DNA of 64,000 nt from Chryseobacterium ureilyticum (GCF_900156735.1 NZ_FTOL01000006.1:62001-126000); one strand, 5' to 3'. Positions 24,919 to 35,024 are shown, counted from the stretch's first letter. Numbers and translations are program-made. Notes: generated from the letters alone by a model not told the origin.

Positions 24919-26436
24919 TTACAGCACTACTTTTTGTATGATTTCAATTGCCGATTTTTGATCTTCCAACGCATTCAATACATCGAAAATTTTGTCTGAC
25001 CAACCAGCAATAAGGTGTACATCATTTCTTTTGATATCTATTGGCTGTCTTCCATACCCTGCAAGGTCAAAGATATACAACTTTGCTTTAGGTGCCAAAG
25101 CTTTATACTTGGTCCAGGAGTATTCAAAAGAGTTTTGATTACTATTACTGTCCCAAAGCTGAGCATCGGTAAACAACATTACTTTATCTACTTTTTCCTT
25201 TCTTCTGATCAGATCTTCAATCACCAGATAACCGTTTGTAGAGTATCCTACTTCTCCTTCTCGCTTGTAGAAAGCATCTACGTTTCTAAGGATCCCATTT
25301 TTAGGCATCGGAACGCGTAACCAACGATCACCGAATATTCCCGTCACTACATTCTGGCATTTTGACTGTAAGATCATAGACATCAGCAAACCGATATCAT
25401 ACAACAAAACCTTACTTTTGGGAGAAACTGATTTCTGCATAGAGCCTGAAACGTCTGCCGCAATAACTACTGAAGTATCAAAACCAAAGCCTTTAATGTT
25501 TTGAGCACTTTGGGCAACGGCTTCTTCTAATGCCTCCAATACGGATGACAAATAAGGTGAATCTATAGCTTTCAATTCTCTGTACGCAGCCAGAAAACGG
25601 AATGGTAACTGTTTTGAATTTGCTACCGCTTTTTCATCAGCCAGGTAACGACAGACTTTCTCCATTGCTTTAGAAGACACTTCTGCTTCCAGAATGTTTC
25701 TCAGGTTTCGCAAAGTTGCCATATATCCCAGTTTATTACTGAAGATCAGCTCTTCCCATTTATTTTTGAAAGCCAGTTTTCTTTCTGCTTCATTGATAAA
25801 TTTAGTCTGTCCCAATACTGAAAGTTCTACTTCCCAGGTATAAGGTGTTTCCAACATATTATGCGCAATTTTATTGAAAATTGTCTGCTGGTCATCATTT
25901 TTAGCTTTGGGATGAACAAGGAACAAGGCATCTTTCATTGTTACCTCAGCTTTTCTATTGTATTTTGCAAACTGATATTCATCAAATCTATTGAATGATT
26001 TCGCAAGTCCTTTCTGAATCTGCTTGGATAATCTGTTCAGCTTTTTAGTTTCTGTTCTTTTATTCGATAATTGGTAATATGCCAATAATTCTGTGATTTC
26101 ATCTGCTCTCTGAACAACTCCATTTACAGTTCTGCTCACCAGATCAGAGCCTGAAATTTCTTTTGCCAACTCTGTAGCCAAGACTAAAGGAACGGAACGT
26201 AAATGCATATCTTTTCTTGCATAAACAGCTAATTTTGCTACAAATTTCGGATCATTTTTATCAATCAGAGACTTTATTCTCTCTAATCTGTCATCTCCTT
26301 TTTCATAAGAGATATTGGACAGTCCTGTTGTCACCACAGCACTATATAATTCTTCTTCTGGTGTCATCATGTATGCTTTTTCACCTTCGTAGTTCAAGAT
26401 TTCTTTATTTTCTTTTTTCAAAAAATTAAATTTCAT
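24919..26436 (-). CDS. rsr: Ro60 homologue Rsr (TROVE-vWA RNA-binding protein)
   Basis: Ring-shaped RNA chaperone that binds Y RNAs on its surface and misfolded or damaged RNA ends in its cavity. The TROVE HEAT-like domain covers about residues 20-330 (YSAVVTTGLSNISYEKGDDR, KLAVYARKDMHLRSVPLVL). The vWA domain follows with an intact MIDAS (IAADVSGSM at about residue 345, LFTDAQLW). The 505-residue length is normal. Six Y-RNA-like units lie downstream on the same strand. A CGCAAA-CTT-TTTGCG palindrome and a TTACTTTG -7-like box lie upstream, suggesting regulated expression. Confidence 0.95.
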   Translation of the reverse strand: MKFNFLKKENKEILNYEGEKAYMMTPEEELYSAVVTTGLSNISYEKGDDRLERIKSLIDKNDPKFVAKLAVYARKDMHLRSVPLVLATELAKEISGSDLVSRTVNGVVQRADEITELLAYYQLSNKRTETKKLNRLSKQIQKGLAKSFNRFDEYQFAKYNRKAEVTMKDALFLVHPKAKNDDQQTIFNKIAHNMLETPYTWEVELSVLGQTKFINEAERKLAFKNKWEELIFSNKLGYMATLRNLRNILEAEVSSKAMEKVCRYLADEKAVANSKQLPFRFLAAYRELKAIDSPYLSSVLEALEEAVAQSAQNIKGFGFDTSVVIAADVSGSMQKSVSPKSKVLLYDIGLLMSMILQSKCQNVVTGIFGDRWLRVPMPKNGILRNVDAFYKREGEVGYSTNGYLVIEDLIRRKEKVDKVMLFTDAQLWDSNSNQNSFEYSWTKYKALAPKAKLYIFDLAGYGRQPIDIKRNDVHLIAGWSDKIFDVLNALEDQKSAIEIIQKVVL

Positions 26437-26461
26437 GAGTTACTGTTTTTTAGTTAAACAT

Positions 26462-26527
26462 AGGAAGAGTTGCTTCCTCTCTGATTTCTGATGCAAAGTA
26501 AGGACTGTATTGCGCAAACTTTTTGCG
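26462..26527 (-). promoter_or_regulatory. Regulatory region of rsr: palindrome, -7-like box, leader hairpin
   Basis: Reading the minus strand: a 15-base palindrome CGCAAAAAGTTTGCG (26513-26527), then TTACTTTG (one base off TAnnTTTG), then a leader palindrome AGGAAG-CAACT-CTTCCT (26462-26478). The first is placed for a transcription factor at -33, the second for mRNA structure. Confidence 0.55.
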
Positions 26528-26574
26528 TAGATTATTTTTTGAAAAATTTTATTTCAATATGATTGAAAAAAAGC

Positions 26575-26725
26575 TAAAAACTCTCGCAGATTTAGGTTAT
26601 GACGCAGATTCTTTAAGTTTTGGCTAAAGCCAATGGAATTTGGTTTATGTATTTGACCGACCGGGCTAAAGTCCGCCCCTATTGATGTTGATATCCAAAT
26701 GGATATACATATGGGGAAATAGTTG
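26575..26725. repeat. Dispersed GGCTAAAGCC / CGGGCTAAAGTCCG repeat region
   Basis: GGCTAAAGCCAATGGAATTTG and GACCGGGCTAAAGTCCGCCC are two related short palindromic motifs, followed by a GATATCC-AAAT-GGATATAC palindrome. I recall such sequences as common intergenic repeats in Chryseobacterium. No coding potential. Confidence 0.45.
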
Positions 26726-26832
26726 TTTAACGATTTTATCTTTTATCTATCATTCATTTTTACGAAAGAAATCGTTATTATCAGGCTTTTATACTAGGGT
26801 TTCCTAGTTTTGTCTACATTAAAATTAAAGCT

Positions 26833-27279
26833 ATGATTAAAGGATTATATGAAACTCATGTTCAGGTAAGTGATTTGGAAAAAGGAATTAAGTTTTATAC
26901 AGAAGTATTGGGATTGAAGTTGGCACACAGGGATGAAACAAGACCTATAGCATTTCTATGGATTGCTGAAAATAAAGAGTTTATGCTTGGGTTATGGGAA
27001 CAGAAAGAGAACCTTCAGCCAAGACATTTTGCATTTTCGAGCAGTAAGGAAGATATTTTAAGTTATTCTGTAAAGTTTTTAGAAGATAAAAGTTTAAAGC
27101 CTTATAACTTCCTGAAAAACGGAAGTATTGAACCGATGGTCTTTGCTTGGATGCCGGCACTGGCTATTTATTTTAATGACCCTGATGGCAACCAACTTGA
27201 ATTTATTTCAATTCTTGAAGGTGATGGGAAACCTGAGCTGGGTGTTTTGACTTATGAAGAATGGATGAAACAGCATTAA
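26833..27279 (+). CDS. VOC family (glyoxalase/dioxygenase-fold) protein
   Basis: Single-domain vicinal oxygen chelate protein of 148 residues. ETHVQVSDLEKGIKFYTEVLGLKL holds the first metal His (H9) and the C-terminal FNDPDGNQLEFISIL the Glu ligand; LQPRHFAF supplies a third. Substrate unknown. The only plus-strand gene inside the RNA island, apparently unrelated to it, with a palindromic repeat after its stop. Confidence 0.85.
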   Translation: MIKGLYETHVQVSDLEKGIKFYTEVLGLKLAHRDETRPIAFLWIAENKEFMLGLWEQKENLQPRHFAFSSSKEDILSYSVKFLEDKSLKPYNFLKNGSIEPMVFAWMPALAIYFNDPDGNQLEFISILEGDGKPELGVLTYEEWMKQH

Positions 27280-27300
27280 CCTTCTTATATTTTTTAAATA

Positions 27301-27339
27301 GCCACGAATTCACGAATAAAAATCCGTTCATCCGTGGCA
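27301..27339. repeat. Short copy of the GCCACGAATTCACGAAT inverted repeat
   Basis: The two ends of the repeat family at 12530 and 52142 meet here with almost no interior: GCCACGAATTCACGAAT, five bases, ATCCGTTCATCCGTGGC. It sits between two converging genes and is followed by a T run, so it may serve as a terminator. Confidence 0.6.
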
Positions 27340-27355
27340 TTTTTTCGTTAAGCTT

Positions 27356-28702
27356 TTATTGTCTATTGACAAGCTTTTTTACGGCAAGAACATGTTTACA
27401 GGGACCTCTTTCACACTGATACTTTCTGAACCATTCACAAGTGCAGCGTTCTTTTTCTTCTTCAAGAATAACTGTGTGATGTACTCCGGTTCCCTGGACT
27501 CTTGCTTCTGTTCTCTCTTTGTTTTTATTTAGGATTTCTACTTTTCCACCTTCTATCAATTTTTCAGCATTCTTCATACGAGGGTTTAAGCCTAAAATTC
27601 TACTGAGTTTAAACGGTAATCTTCGATAAAAGAATTCATTTTCATCCAAATCATAACCCAATAATCCCATTGCAGCTAATCTTCCTGTAATGTTATCTGT
27701 TGTACTCAAGCTTATGTTTTCTTCCACGGCTAAAGTAGTTTCATTGAACGATTGATTTGCATATGCATATTTATCTAAAGCATCAATCCATTCATCGGGA
27801 ACTTCTGTTGTAAGACTATCCAATACCGCTCCTTCCCCGGAAAATCCTCGCCAGCTCTCTCTGGATAAGGAGAAACTGAATCTTATATTCCCCATATAAA
27901 GCTGCCATGTTGTAGACTGCATATTGGAATGTGAAAAGACCTGCATACTGTCTATGTAAGGAAGCAACGGCTCCACTAACCGAAGTCTGTGAAGTCCTCC
28001 AATACAAACTGCATCCGCAGATTTTACTGGTGAGAACATAGGCTTATTTCCTCTCACAATAAGGTAGTAGTCTGATTTCACTACTCCTTTTGGCATTCCG
28101 CGGAATAATTGCTGAGTCTGAATTTTATTAAATGTATGCTGCTTTTCGGACTCAGACAAATAGATTTGTACAGTCCCCAAACCTTTGATCCATTTAGATG
28201 GTAATGGAACTTTTCTTTCAACTACTTTTTTTTCTTCTGTATAAAGACCAACCTCTTTTTCTCCAACGGAGAGCATAATTTTTTCATTGGGACGAATACT
28301 TCCCAATGCGGTTATCATCGGTTGATTAAAATCTACATTGGTGGTTCCGTTTTCCAGAAATTCACCATCCAATCCGTCGGGAAGAACATCTATCCTTGCA
28401 TAAACACCTGCACAATGTGAAAAACCTTCAAAACGAAGTCTTTCATTTCCAGCTGTTACAATCGGATCTTTAAGTAATGCCATCTGAAAAGGTGACAGGT
28501 TGAAACTTGATTTCACAATATTGGAAAGTGTAATCAGGCAACGTGCCAGAATAAAGGGTTGCCCAACATTTCCCCAGAAAAAACAGGGAACGTCGGTATT
28601 TTTCTGTATCTCACTGTATTTCGCAAGAAACAGCTCTTCAAGAGCATCTTTCCTGACCAGCGAAGATGACCTTGAATAGTTGTAAATAAGCGTATCTTCC
28701 AT
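27356..28702 (-). CDS. SWIM zinc-finger protein
   Basis: A 448-residue protein whose C-terminus bears the SWIM pattern CxC ... CxH: CTCEWF then GPCKHVLAVKKL (residues about 425-445), a zinc module for DNA or protein binding. The long N-terminal part is unassigned. It starts four bases after the end of a 899-residue HEAT-like protein. SWIM proteins with large HEAT-like partners occur in MoxR-vWA conflict systems (Kaur, Burroughs, Iyer, Aravind), which fits the MoxR operon further along. Confidence 0.82.
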   Translation of the reverse strand: MEDTLIYNYSRSSSLVRKDALEELFLAKYSEIQKNTDVPCFFWGNVGQPFILARCLITLSNIVKSSFNLSPFQMALLKDPIVTAGNERLRFEGFSHCAGVYARIDVLPDGLDGEFLENGTTNVDFNQPMITALGSIRPNEKIMLSVGEKEVGLYTEEKKVVERKVPLPSKWIKGLGTVQIYLSESEKQHTFNKIQTQQLFRGMPKGVVKSDYYLIVRGNKPMFSPVKSADAVCIGGLHRLRLVEPLLPYIDSMQVFSHSNMQSTTWQLYMGNIRFSFSLSRESWRGFSGEGAVLDSLTTEVPDEWIDALDKYAYANQSFNETTLAVEENISLSTTDNITGRLAAMGLLGYDLDENEFFYRRLPFKLSRILGLNPRMKNAEKLIEGGKVEILNKNKERTEARVQGTGVHHTVILEEEKERCTCEWFRKYQCERGPCKHVLAVKKLVNRQ

Positions 28703-28705
28703 AAT

Positions 28706-31405
28706 TTATTTTTTGAGAAGAAGATTGCAGATTTTTTTCAGGCTCGAGTTTTCTTTCCAATCGTTTAATTTTTCTATAACTTGTTTATTAGCTTCCGATT
28801 GGTTTAAAGCTAATACTTCATGGTAAATTTCTAACAGCTTTTTCAAATTGGTAACCGGCTGATCCATTTGAAGCAATATGTTGGATATTAATTCTTCCAA
28901 AGCCATATTATGATCTTTACTTACATTCAGCATATGATGCTGCATAAGATCTGTTAACCTCTTAACAGGAGCCCACTCCAGCTTTTCATGCAGACCTACC
29001 ACTTTTCCTAATTGAGCGTTGTCTATCATTTTATGAGAAACATGTTCCAACCAGATTTCGGCTGCAGTTCCTCTGATTGTTTTATCTCCATCTAAGAATA
29101 TTGTTCCCAGAAACAGATGCCCCATAGAATCTAAAGGTTTTTTGATCTGATAAAGAGCCTGCGCAGTATGCAGCACCAGATTTCTCTCATATACTTCCGC
29201 AATACCGGAATAGAAAAGGCAATATTTAATCACCTTCGCCAAAGCATTTCCTAACGTATTCGGAAAACACCACATCAATGCTGGAATTTCGGTAAGCTCT
29301 TTCTGCTCAGCAACGAAGTATTCCAGAAACAGAGGTCCTTTTCTTTTTTCCAGGTGATATTTAGGAATCTCAATATTCAGTTCTACCGGATAATATGAGT
29401 TTTTCTTACTGTCTATGGTCTTCCAATTGTAATTTCCTGAAAAGAATTCGGAAGGAATAGTATCATATCCAAAATCGTTAAATTCTTTAAAAGTAGTTTC
29501 CGGAGAACGCGTAATTCCTGCTGTCATCCACCATGAATGATGTTCAAATTTTCCTTTCGGAGTTACATTTTTACCAAAGAAGAATAGTAATAAGTCTTTA
29601 TATTCTCCTTTTAATTTTTTTTCAGCCAGCTGCAATGCTTCTGATATATTATCTAAAGCGCAACGCTGCAATGCCAGCTGAACATCAAGATGATTGGGTT
29701 CAATATTTTTATTCTGATAAATTTCAAATTTTTCAACCAGACTCACCGGAGAAATCCAACACGGTGAATGTGTAGTGGTAAACAATAACGGAGTATTATC
29801 CCCCAATTTTATTTTATGATTGATATAGATTGCTATTTCTTTGAATGCCTCCATCGTAGGACATTCTGCTCCTACATTTTCAACAGGACCTAATTTTTTC
29901 TGATAGTTTGAATACACTTCTCTTGAAGCTTCTTCATCACGGGTTTTCTGATATATTTTTTCTAGGTTTTTGAGCTGAATAGGGTATTTTCCCAACAAAC
30001 TTAGCCCATAATTAATAATCAGATTACACAACAAAACATTTAAATAAGGAACTTCCCACTTTGCAATAGTTTTACAGGCTTTAAGGAATACCGGCTCAAT
30101 CAATTTTACAGATTCAGCGTCTACATCATTTGCAAAACGGATAAATCCGTCCAATGCTATATCACAATGATGACTATACGGATCATCTATTGCTAAAGGA
30201 AGAAAAAACATAAGGTCCTCAAAGCTCTCTAATACTTTCACTTTATTCTCATCTGTAATAAGAGATAATTGCTTTGAAGTAATCACTTCCAGTTCCGGTT
30301 GTTTTTCTTCTATATATTTAGCTAAAACAGGGCGTACATTCGTTAATATATTATCTGAATAATGAGAAAGTGCCTCCATCATATTTTCAGATGCGGGTAT
30401 ATACCTTTGAATAATTTTCGCAGCTTTTGACTGTATTCCATCATCTTTGCTTACAAATGCTGTACTTAAAGCCATTCCCAACATTTCCGGGTCTATGATC
30501 TTCTTTTGGAATATCTTTTCTGTAAGCATCAGGCTGGCAATAACCACTGTTTTTACTTCTGAACTCAACAAATTCGGTAAGTAATGAGAAAATTCATCAC
30601 TCTTAAAGTCAGAAGTTCCCACTATTTTTTTCAAATGGGTTAATATAGTATTGACTGCCTTTGACTGTGCTGAAGAAAGCCCCGCAAGCAAATCATCCTG
30701 AAGCTCTACTAATTCTTCATCTGTGGGTTTCAGTGCTGTAAATGAATCCATAAACCAACCTGTAACATTTTTATTGAAATTTCTGTTTGATGCCAGAAGA
30801 CATTCTCTCAAAAATCTTTTTCTTTCAATTTTTTGTTCTGCTACCAGTTTTTGTATTAACGGAAACCATTCTTTTTGAAAAGGCAATGATTTGGAAGGAT
30901 ATTCACACAAATACCAAAAATGAGTTTTAAGAGTATCAGGGTGATGATTCAGATCTACCACGGGGTAATTACTGAGGTGATATCCCAGTAATTCCGGCTT
31001 AGGCTGAACATAACCTTTTTCTGTCCATCCTAAAATATCTTTATAATTAAAAGCTGTGAATTCAGCATCTATAGAATCATTAATAAAGTCTGAAAACCAA
31101 TCCGGGCACCCCCATTCCAATATTTGCTCTGCCTGTTCTGCATTTCGGAAAATACTCCAGTAATTTTTACCAAAGTTTTTCTGATCCATACAAACAAATG
31201 ATGCAATATCTATGATTGAGTGTTGATTCACAGAACCCGCAGTATGATAAGAATTTTTGGTCATGATGATCTTATTGATCTCACGGTCCATTTTTTTTAT
31301 CGTGGGTACTAATGTTTTCTTTTCTTCCGAAGAAAGTTGCTTCAAAAAAGGGATGATCTCATGTACTTTTTCCTCATTAAGAATCTCATAAAGTCTCTCT
31401 TTCAT
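28706..31405 (-). CDS. DUF6493-type HEAT-like repeat protein (A)
   Basis: An 899-residue, almost wholly helical protein. The conserved spot SPCWISPVSLVEKFEIYQN and the downstream LQLAEKKL-type helices are also in its neighbour (HTPCWISASKLVDKLKIYQQ), showing paralogy. Such proteins are filed under DUF6493; function unknown, probably a scaffold of HEAT/ARM repeats. It overlaps the upstream paralogue by four bases and abuts the SWIM gene, so the three work together. Confidence 0.75.
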   Translation of the reverse strand: MKERLYEILNEEKVHEIIPFLKQLSSEEKKTLVPTIKKMDREINKIIMTKNSYHTAGSVNQHSIIDIASFVCMDQKNFGKNYWSIFRNAEQAEQILEWGCPDWFSDFINDSIDAEFTAFNYKDILGWTEKGYVQPKPELLGYHLSNYPVVDLNHHPDTLKTHFWYLCEYPSKSLPFQKEWFPLIQKLVAEQKIERKRFLRECLLASNRNFNKNVTGWFMDSFTALKPTDEELVELQDDLLAGLSSAQSKAVNTILTHLKKIVGTSDFKSDEFSHYLPNLLSSEVKTVVIASLMLTEKIFQKKIIDPEMLGMALSTAFVSKDDGIQSKAAKIIQRYIPASENMMEALSHYSDNILTNVRPVLAKYIEEKQPELEVITSKQLSLITDENKVKVLESFEDLMFFLPLAIDDPYSHHCDIALDGFIRFANDVDAESVKLIEPVFLKACKTIAKWEVPYLNVLLCNLIINYGLSLLGKYPIQLKNLEKIYQKTRDEEASREVYSNYQKKLGPVENVGAECPTMEAFKEIAIYINHKIKLGDNTPLLFTTTHSPCWISPVSLVEKFEIYQNKNIEPNHLDVQLALQRCALDNISEALQLAEKKLKGEYKDLLLFFFGKNVTPKGKFEHHSWWMTAGITRSPETTFKEFNDFGYDTIPSEFFSGNYNWKTIDSKKNSYYPVELNIEIPKYHLEKRKGPLFLEYFVAEQKELTEIPALMWCFPNTLGNALAKVIKYCLFYSGIAEVYERNLVLHTAQALYQIKKPLDSMGHLFLGTIFLDGDKTIRGTAAEIWLEHVSHKMIDNAQLGKVVGLHEKLEWAPVKRLTDLMQHHMLNVSKDHNMALEELISNILLQMDQPVTNLKKLLEIYHEVLALNQSEANKQVIEKLNDWKENSSLKKICNLLLKK

Positions 31406-33921
31406 TGGTTATTAATTTGATGTATAATTTTTTTCAGGTTATTCTCTTTTTTCCATTCTTGAAACAAATCCAGAAGACTTTCATCTACTTTGGACTGGTT
31501 TTGATTTAGCAGTTCATAATACAGCTCCAATAGCTTTTTAAGATTAAAAACCGGCTTTTTAATTGCTGAAAGAATGGATATCAGCAGTTTCTCTAAGGCT
31601 TGGTTATGACTGGTAATCAAATTGATAACTCCCGAAACCCCATCTATAAACCGTCTCACAGGAGCCCATCCGAAATTGATCTTTTCACCCATCAAAATTC
31701 CAAGTTTCTGTATATTGAAATCTTCGGAAACCGCCTTGTTTATTAAGACTTCAAAAGCCATACCAGAGAAGGTCTTATCTTTATTAAACAGTCCCGAAGA
31801 GAGGAATAAATAGTGTATCGACTGGAAAGGAATATTCAGCTTCATCCATGCATCAAGAAACGCTATATTCCCTTTAATATCATACTGATAATCAGCATTT
31901 GATAAATTTTCATTATATTTTTTCGCAACTACTGATCCTGAAAAATACGGAGCTGTATATAAAATATGAATCAGGTCCCGATCATAAACACCATGATATG
32001 AATTGAATAAATAATCCAAAAAAGAAGCATCTTCAGCAAGTTCTTTTTTGTTCTCAATGGATACTAAAAGTTGTGGAATTTCTTCCGTAGCATTCCATTT
32101 ATATATCTTCCTGTAACCAAAATCCCAATGGAAACTTCCATCCAGATATTCTTTCTCATACTGTTCTTTAAAATAGTTTTCATCAAAAACAGGTTTCAAA
32201 AGATTGAAATAATCTTCATTCAAATCTTCCTTTGCGTATTGTTCTGCTTCTCGAAGGTTTTTCTTTTCTACACGAAGTAGGGCTATCTGCAAATCAAAAG
32301 GGATAGGTTGTTCATTATATTGCTGATAGATTTTTAACTTATCAACAAGTTTACTGGCTGAAATCCAACAGGGAGTATGATCCGGCACAGAAAGAACCGG
32401 AAGTTTTTTATTCTGTTTTAATAATTCAAAGATTCCTAATAGTAATTGATGATAAGCCTTGAAAATGAAAGGAGTTTTCTTTTCACACCAATTTTCAAGT
32501 ACTGGAAATGCTAACCTTGCATCCTGTAAGATCTTTGATGTATTTTTCTGTTTTAGTAAAGCATAATTTACTAGAAATGTAGCCAACAAATGGTGAAGTC
32601 CTAATGTTTCTTTTCTTTTGACAGCAGCTTTAAAGGCTGGTTCCAGCTGAAAAAAATGTTCTTCTGTAAATTCATCATTAAACCTTACTATACCATCCAG
32701 AAACAAATCGAAATGATAGGTTTCATTATTATTGAAGATCTGCGATGCCAGAAATATAAAATCTTCTATCGTCTCAATGGGAAAAACAGGCTGTGATATG
32801 TACCACAAATCCTTTGTATATTCTTGTTGTTCTTTGATTTCAGGAGCTATATTTTTCTTAAAAAATTCGTTTAACAAAGTTTGAGCATCTGACAATATAG
32901 AATCTTTATAAAAATTCAGTTCATTCTGAAGTCTTTCTGAATTCTGATCACCGTATTTGGCAATAATTTTTGCTCCTTTTGTCTGAAGTGTTTTATCTTT
33001 ATTCAGGAAAACTGGCATCAAAAGCATACAAACATCTTCACGGTATTTTTTATTGTTTTTTACAATTTTTTCTAAAGCCTGAAGCATTGCATTAGTTGTA
33101 TTCTTTGTGGGAACCGTCATCAGCGAGCCTACAGACTGTAAGAAATCTTGAGTGTTAAAATCATTATCTGTAAGTACAGGATTAAGTACTTTTAATACTC
33201 CCGGAAACAGAGAATGTTGTATGGAATGAAAAATAAGAAACAATTCTTCTTGCAGTCTTATGATTTCTGTATCTGTGGGTTCAAGATGGATAAAAAGTTC
33301 CAGAAACCATGTGTTATGTTCTTTTGAAAAACTGAAATTAATAGCATTAAGTGTAGCCTTTAATAATCTTGAACGGTCAATCTTATTTTCATCAGAAAGT
33401 TTTTTTAAAATATCTTTCCAATTTCTTTCTGCGTAAGATCCAATGATGCTAGATTCATGTTCAAATAAAAGCCAGATATGTGATTTCAGTGTTACCGGAT
33501 AAGTAAATAGAATGTCATCAGTTTTTGAAGAAGATGCCAGTAATTCTGCAGATACTGTTTCATTTAGATTAAAATATCCTTTACTATTCCATTCCAAAAT
33601 TTTCAAATATTCATAACCTTCTAAAAACAGATAACTCTCCCCGATCCATTCCGGAACGTAGGATTCAAATAGTTCATCTATAAGGTTAACTGGAATTGAA
33701 TAGTATCCTGGTTTTAATTTCTCATATTCAGCTTTAGTGTTACTACACGCCAAAGCTGCTAACACTGAGATTGTATTGTGTCCCCATTCCTTATTGATAT
33801 GTTTCTTCAGGATGGAAACAACTTCTTTTTTATCTTTTGGTATTAGTTTTTTAAGAAACGGAACTATTTCCTTGATTTTATAGTTTAAATATATAGTCTT
33901 AAATTCCTCTGCAATAAACAT
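31402..33921 (-). CDS. DUF6493-type HEAT-like repeat protein (B)
   Basis: An 839-residue helical repeat protein, paralogue of the next gene. N-termini align (KIKEIVPFLKKLIPKDKKEV versus EKVHEIIPFLKQLSSEEKKT), as do the central PCWIS motif and the C-terminal NLKKLLELYYELLNQNQSK versus NLKKLLEIYHEVLALNQSE. First gene of a three-gene operon with the SWIM protein. The function is not known; large size and tandem duplication suggest a recognition scaffold. Confidence 0.75.
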   Translation of the reverse strand: MFIAEEFKTIYLNYKIKEIVPFLKKLIPKDKKEVVSILKKHINKEWGHNTISVLAALACSNTKAEYEKLKPGYYSIPVNLIDELFESYVPEWIGESYLFLEGYEYLKILEWNSKGYFNLNETVSAELLASSSKTDDILFTYPVTLKSHIWLLFEHESSIIGSYAERNWKDILKKLSDENKIDRSRLLKATLNAINFSFSKEHNTWFLELFIHLEPTDTEIIRLQEELFLIFHSIQHSLFPGVLKVLNPVLTDNDFNTQDFLQSVGSLMTVPTKNTTNAMLQALEKIVKNNKKYREDVCMLLMPVFLNKDKTLQTKGAKIIAKYGDQNSERLQNELNFYKDSILSDAQTLLNEFFKKNIAPEIKEQQEYTKDLWYISQPVFPIETIEDFIFLASQIFNNNETYHFDLFLDGIVRFNDEFTEEHFFQLEPAFKAAVKRKETLGLHHLLATFLVNYALLKQKNTSKILQDARLAFPVLENWCEKKTPFIFKAYHQLLLGIFELLKQNKKLPVLSVPDHTPCWISASKLVDKLKIYQQYNEQPIPFDLQIALLRVEKKNLREAEQYAKEDLNEDYFNLLKPVFDENYFKEQYEKEYLDGSFHWDFGYRKIYKWNATEEIPQLLVSIENKKELAEDASFLDYLFNSYHGVYDRDLIHILYTAPYFSGSVVAKKYNENLSNADYQYDIKGNIAFLDAWMKLNIPFQSIHYLFLSSGLFNKDKTFSGMAFEVLINKAVSEDFNIQKLGILMGEKINFGWAPVRRFIDGVSGVINLITSHNQALEKLLISILSAIKKPVFNLKKLLELYYELLNQNQSKVDESLLDLFQEWKKENNLKKIIHQINNQ

Positions 33922-34360
33922 AAATTCTTTCTTGTCAGCTAAAATAACAAAAATTGACTGATAGACAGTAAATTATCCCATAAAAGTGAATTTTTTAACA
34001 AAATTTTAAGTTAATTAAACTATTCATATTACGTGTTTTAATTTAACATATAAAATTCCCTGTTTAAAGATTTATATCATAAAAACAACAAAACAAGAGA
34101 TCAAATACAGTATTGTTATTCTTTGTATTAATATCTTATTCTGACTAATAATTTAAATTTATACTCTTAAAAAATTTAACAAAAAATAATATACTACACT
34201 TTAGTTATTCACTGAACTGAAAATCTTATTAATCCTGATTGCAGTAAATAAATTACTAATTCCATCCTAAATGCTGAAATTATTCTGATAAAAGGAATGG
34301 GATATGCAATTCCCGTAGAGTTATATGATCTGATTACTAAAAATAGTATTAGAATCTTTC
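33922..34360. other. AT-rich gap between the repair operon and the DUF6493 operon
   Basis: About 440 bases of strongly AT-rich sequence. It must hold the promoter of the 33921 operon, but I cannot point to an exact TAnnTTTG box. No hairpin, tRNA or ORF of note. Confidence 0.45.
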
Positions 34361-34390
34361 CAATAAAAAAGCTGTACAATAGTGTACAGC
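34361..34390 (-). terminator. Intrinsic terminator ending the RNA-repair run
   Basis: GCTGTAC and GTACAGC pair around six bases; on the minus strand the stem is followed by TTTTTTATTG. It lies 31 bases after the exonuclease stop codon. Confidence 0.8.
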
Positions 34391-34420
34391 CTTTCTGTTT
34401 TATGCTATTTTACTTACAAC

Positions 34421-34972
34421 CTAGTTGTTCTTTAAGCACCAATGAAGGATTTTTGCAATATTCCTTGCATCATCTACCCCTCTGTGATGAGTACCATCAA
34501 GCTTGAACCCAAGTTCATTCAAAGCTCTTTGCATTCCTACGCTTTTTCTTACAGTAGGATGTATTTGCCCGAATAAGGTTTTCACGTTGATATGATCATC
34601 ACCCAACGGATAATCCACATAAAATCTTCTTGCCTGGTCTTGAAGCATATTAAGATCATAGTTTCCATAGCTTGCCCAGGTTAAATTCTCGGAATCATAT
34701 TCTGCCCTGAGAATATCAAAAGCATCTTCAAGCATTATTCCTTCGTTATCCAGCAAGTTTTGGGTAAGCGTTGTCAATTCTGTACAGAAAGGACTTACTT
34801 TTGAGTATTGAGGTTTTATTAAAATCCCTTCGTTTTTGGAAATCTTCCCGGTTTTTGCATCCATGATACAAACTCCGATTTCTATGATCTCACTTTCTTG
34901 TCCTCTCGGGGGTCTGTTTTCCCAACATGTTGCTTCGAGGTCTATAATTAATATATTGTCTGTTGTTTTCAC
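34421..34972 (-). CDS. DEDDh 3'-5' exonuclease (ERI-1/DnaQ-like), copy 1
   Basis: A 183-residue 3'-5' exonuclease. LIIDLEATCWEN carries the first Asp-Glu pair, WASYGNYDLNML the middle Asp, and HHRGVDDARNIAKIL the His/Asp of the DEDDh set, so the catalytic residues are complete. The WEN(R/D) sequence after the first motif is typical of ERI-1/KapD relatives that trim structured RNA 3' ends. It is last in a run of RNA-processing genes and paralogous to the gene before it. Confidence 0.88.
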   Translation of the reverse strand: MKTTDNILIIDLEATCWENRPPRGQESEIIEIGVCIMDAKTGKISKNEGILIKPQYSKVSPFCTELTTLTQNLLDNEGIMLEDAFDILRAEYDSENLTWASYGNYDLNMLQDQARRFYVDYPLGDDHINVKTLFGQIHPTVRKSVGMQRALNELGFKLDGTHHRGVDDARNIAKILHWCLKNN

Positions 34973-35024
34973 TTGTTTATTTTTTTTAATTAAAATAGAA
35001 GTAGTTTATTTTACTTCCTTCACA

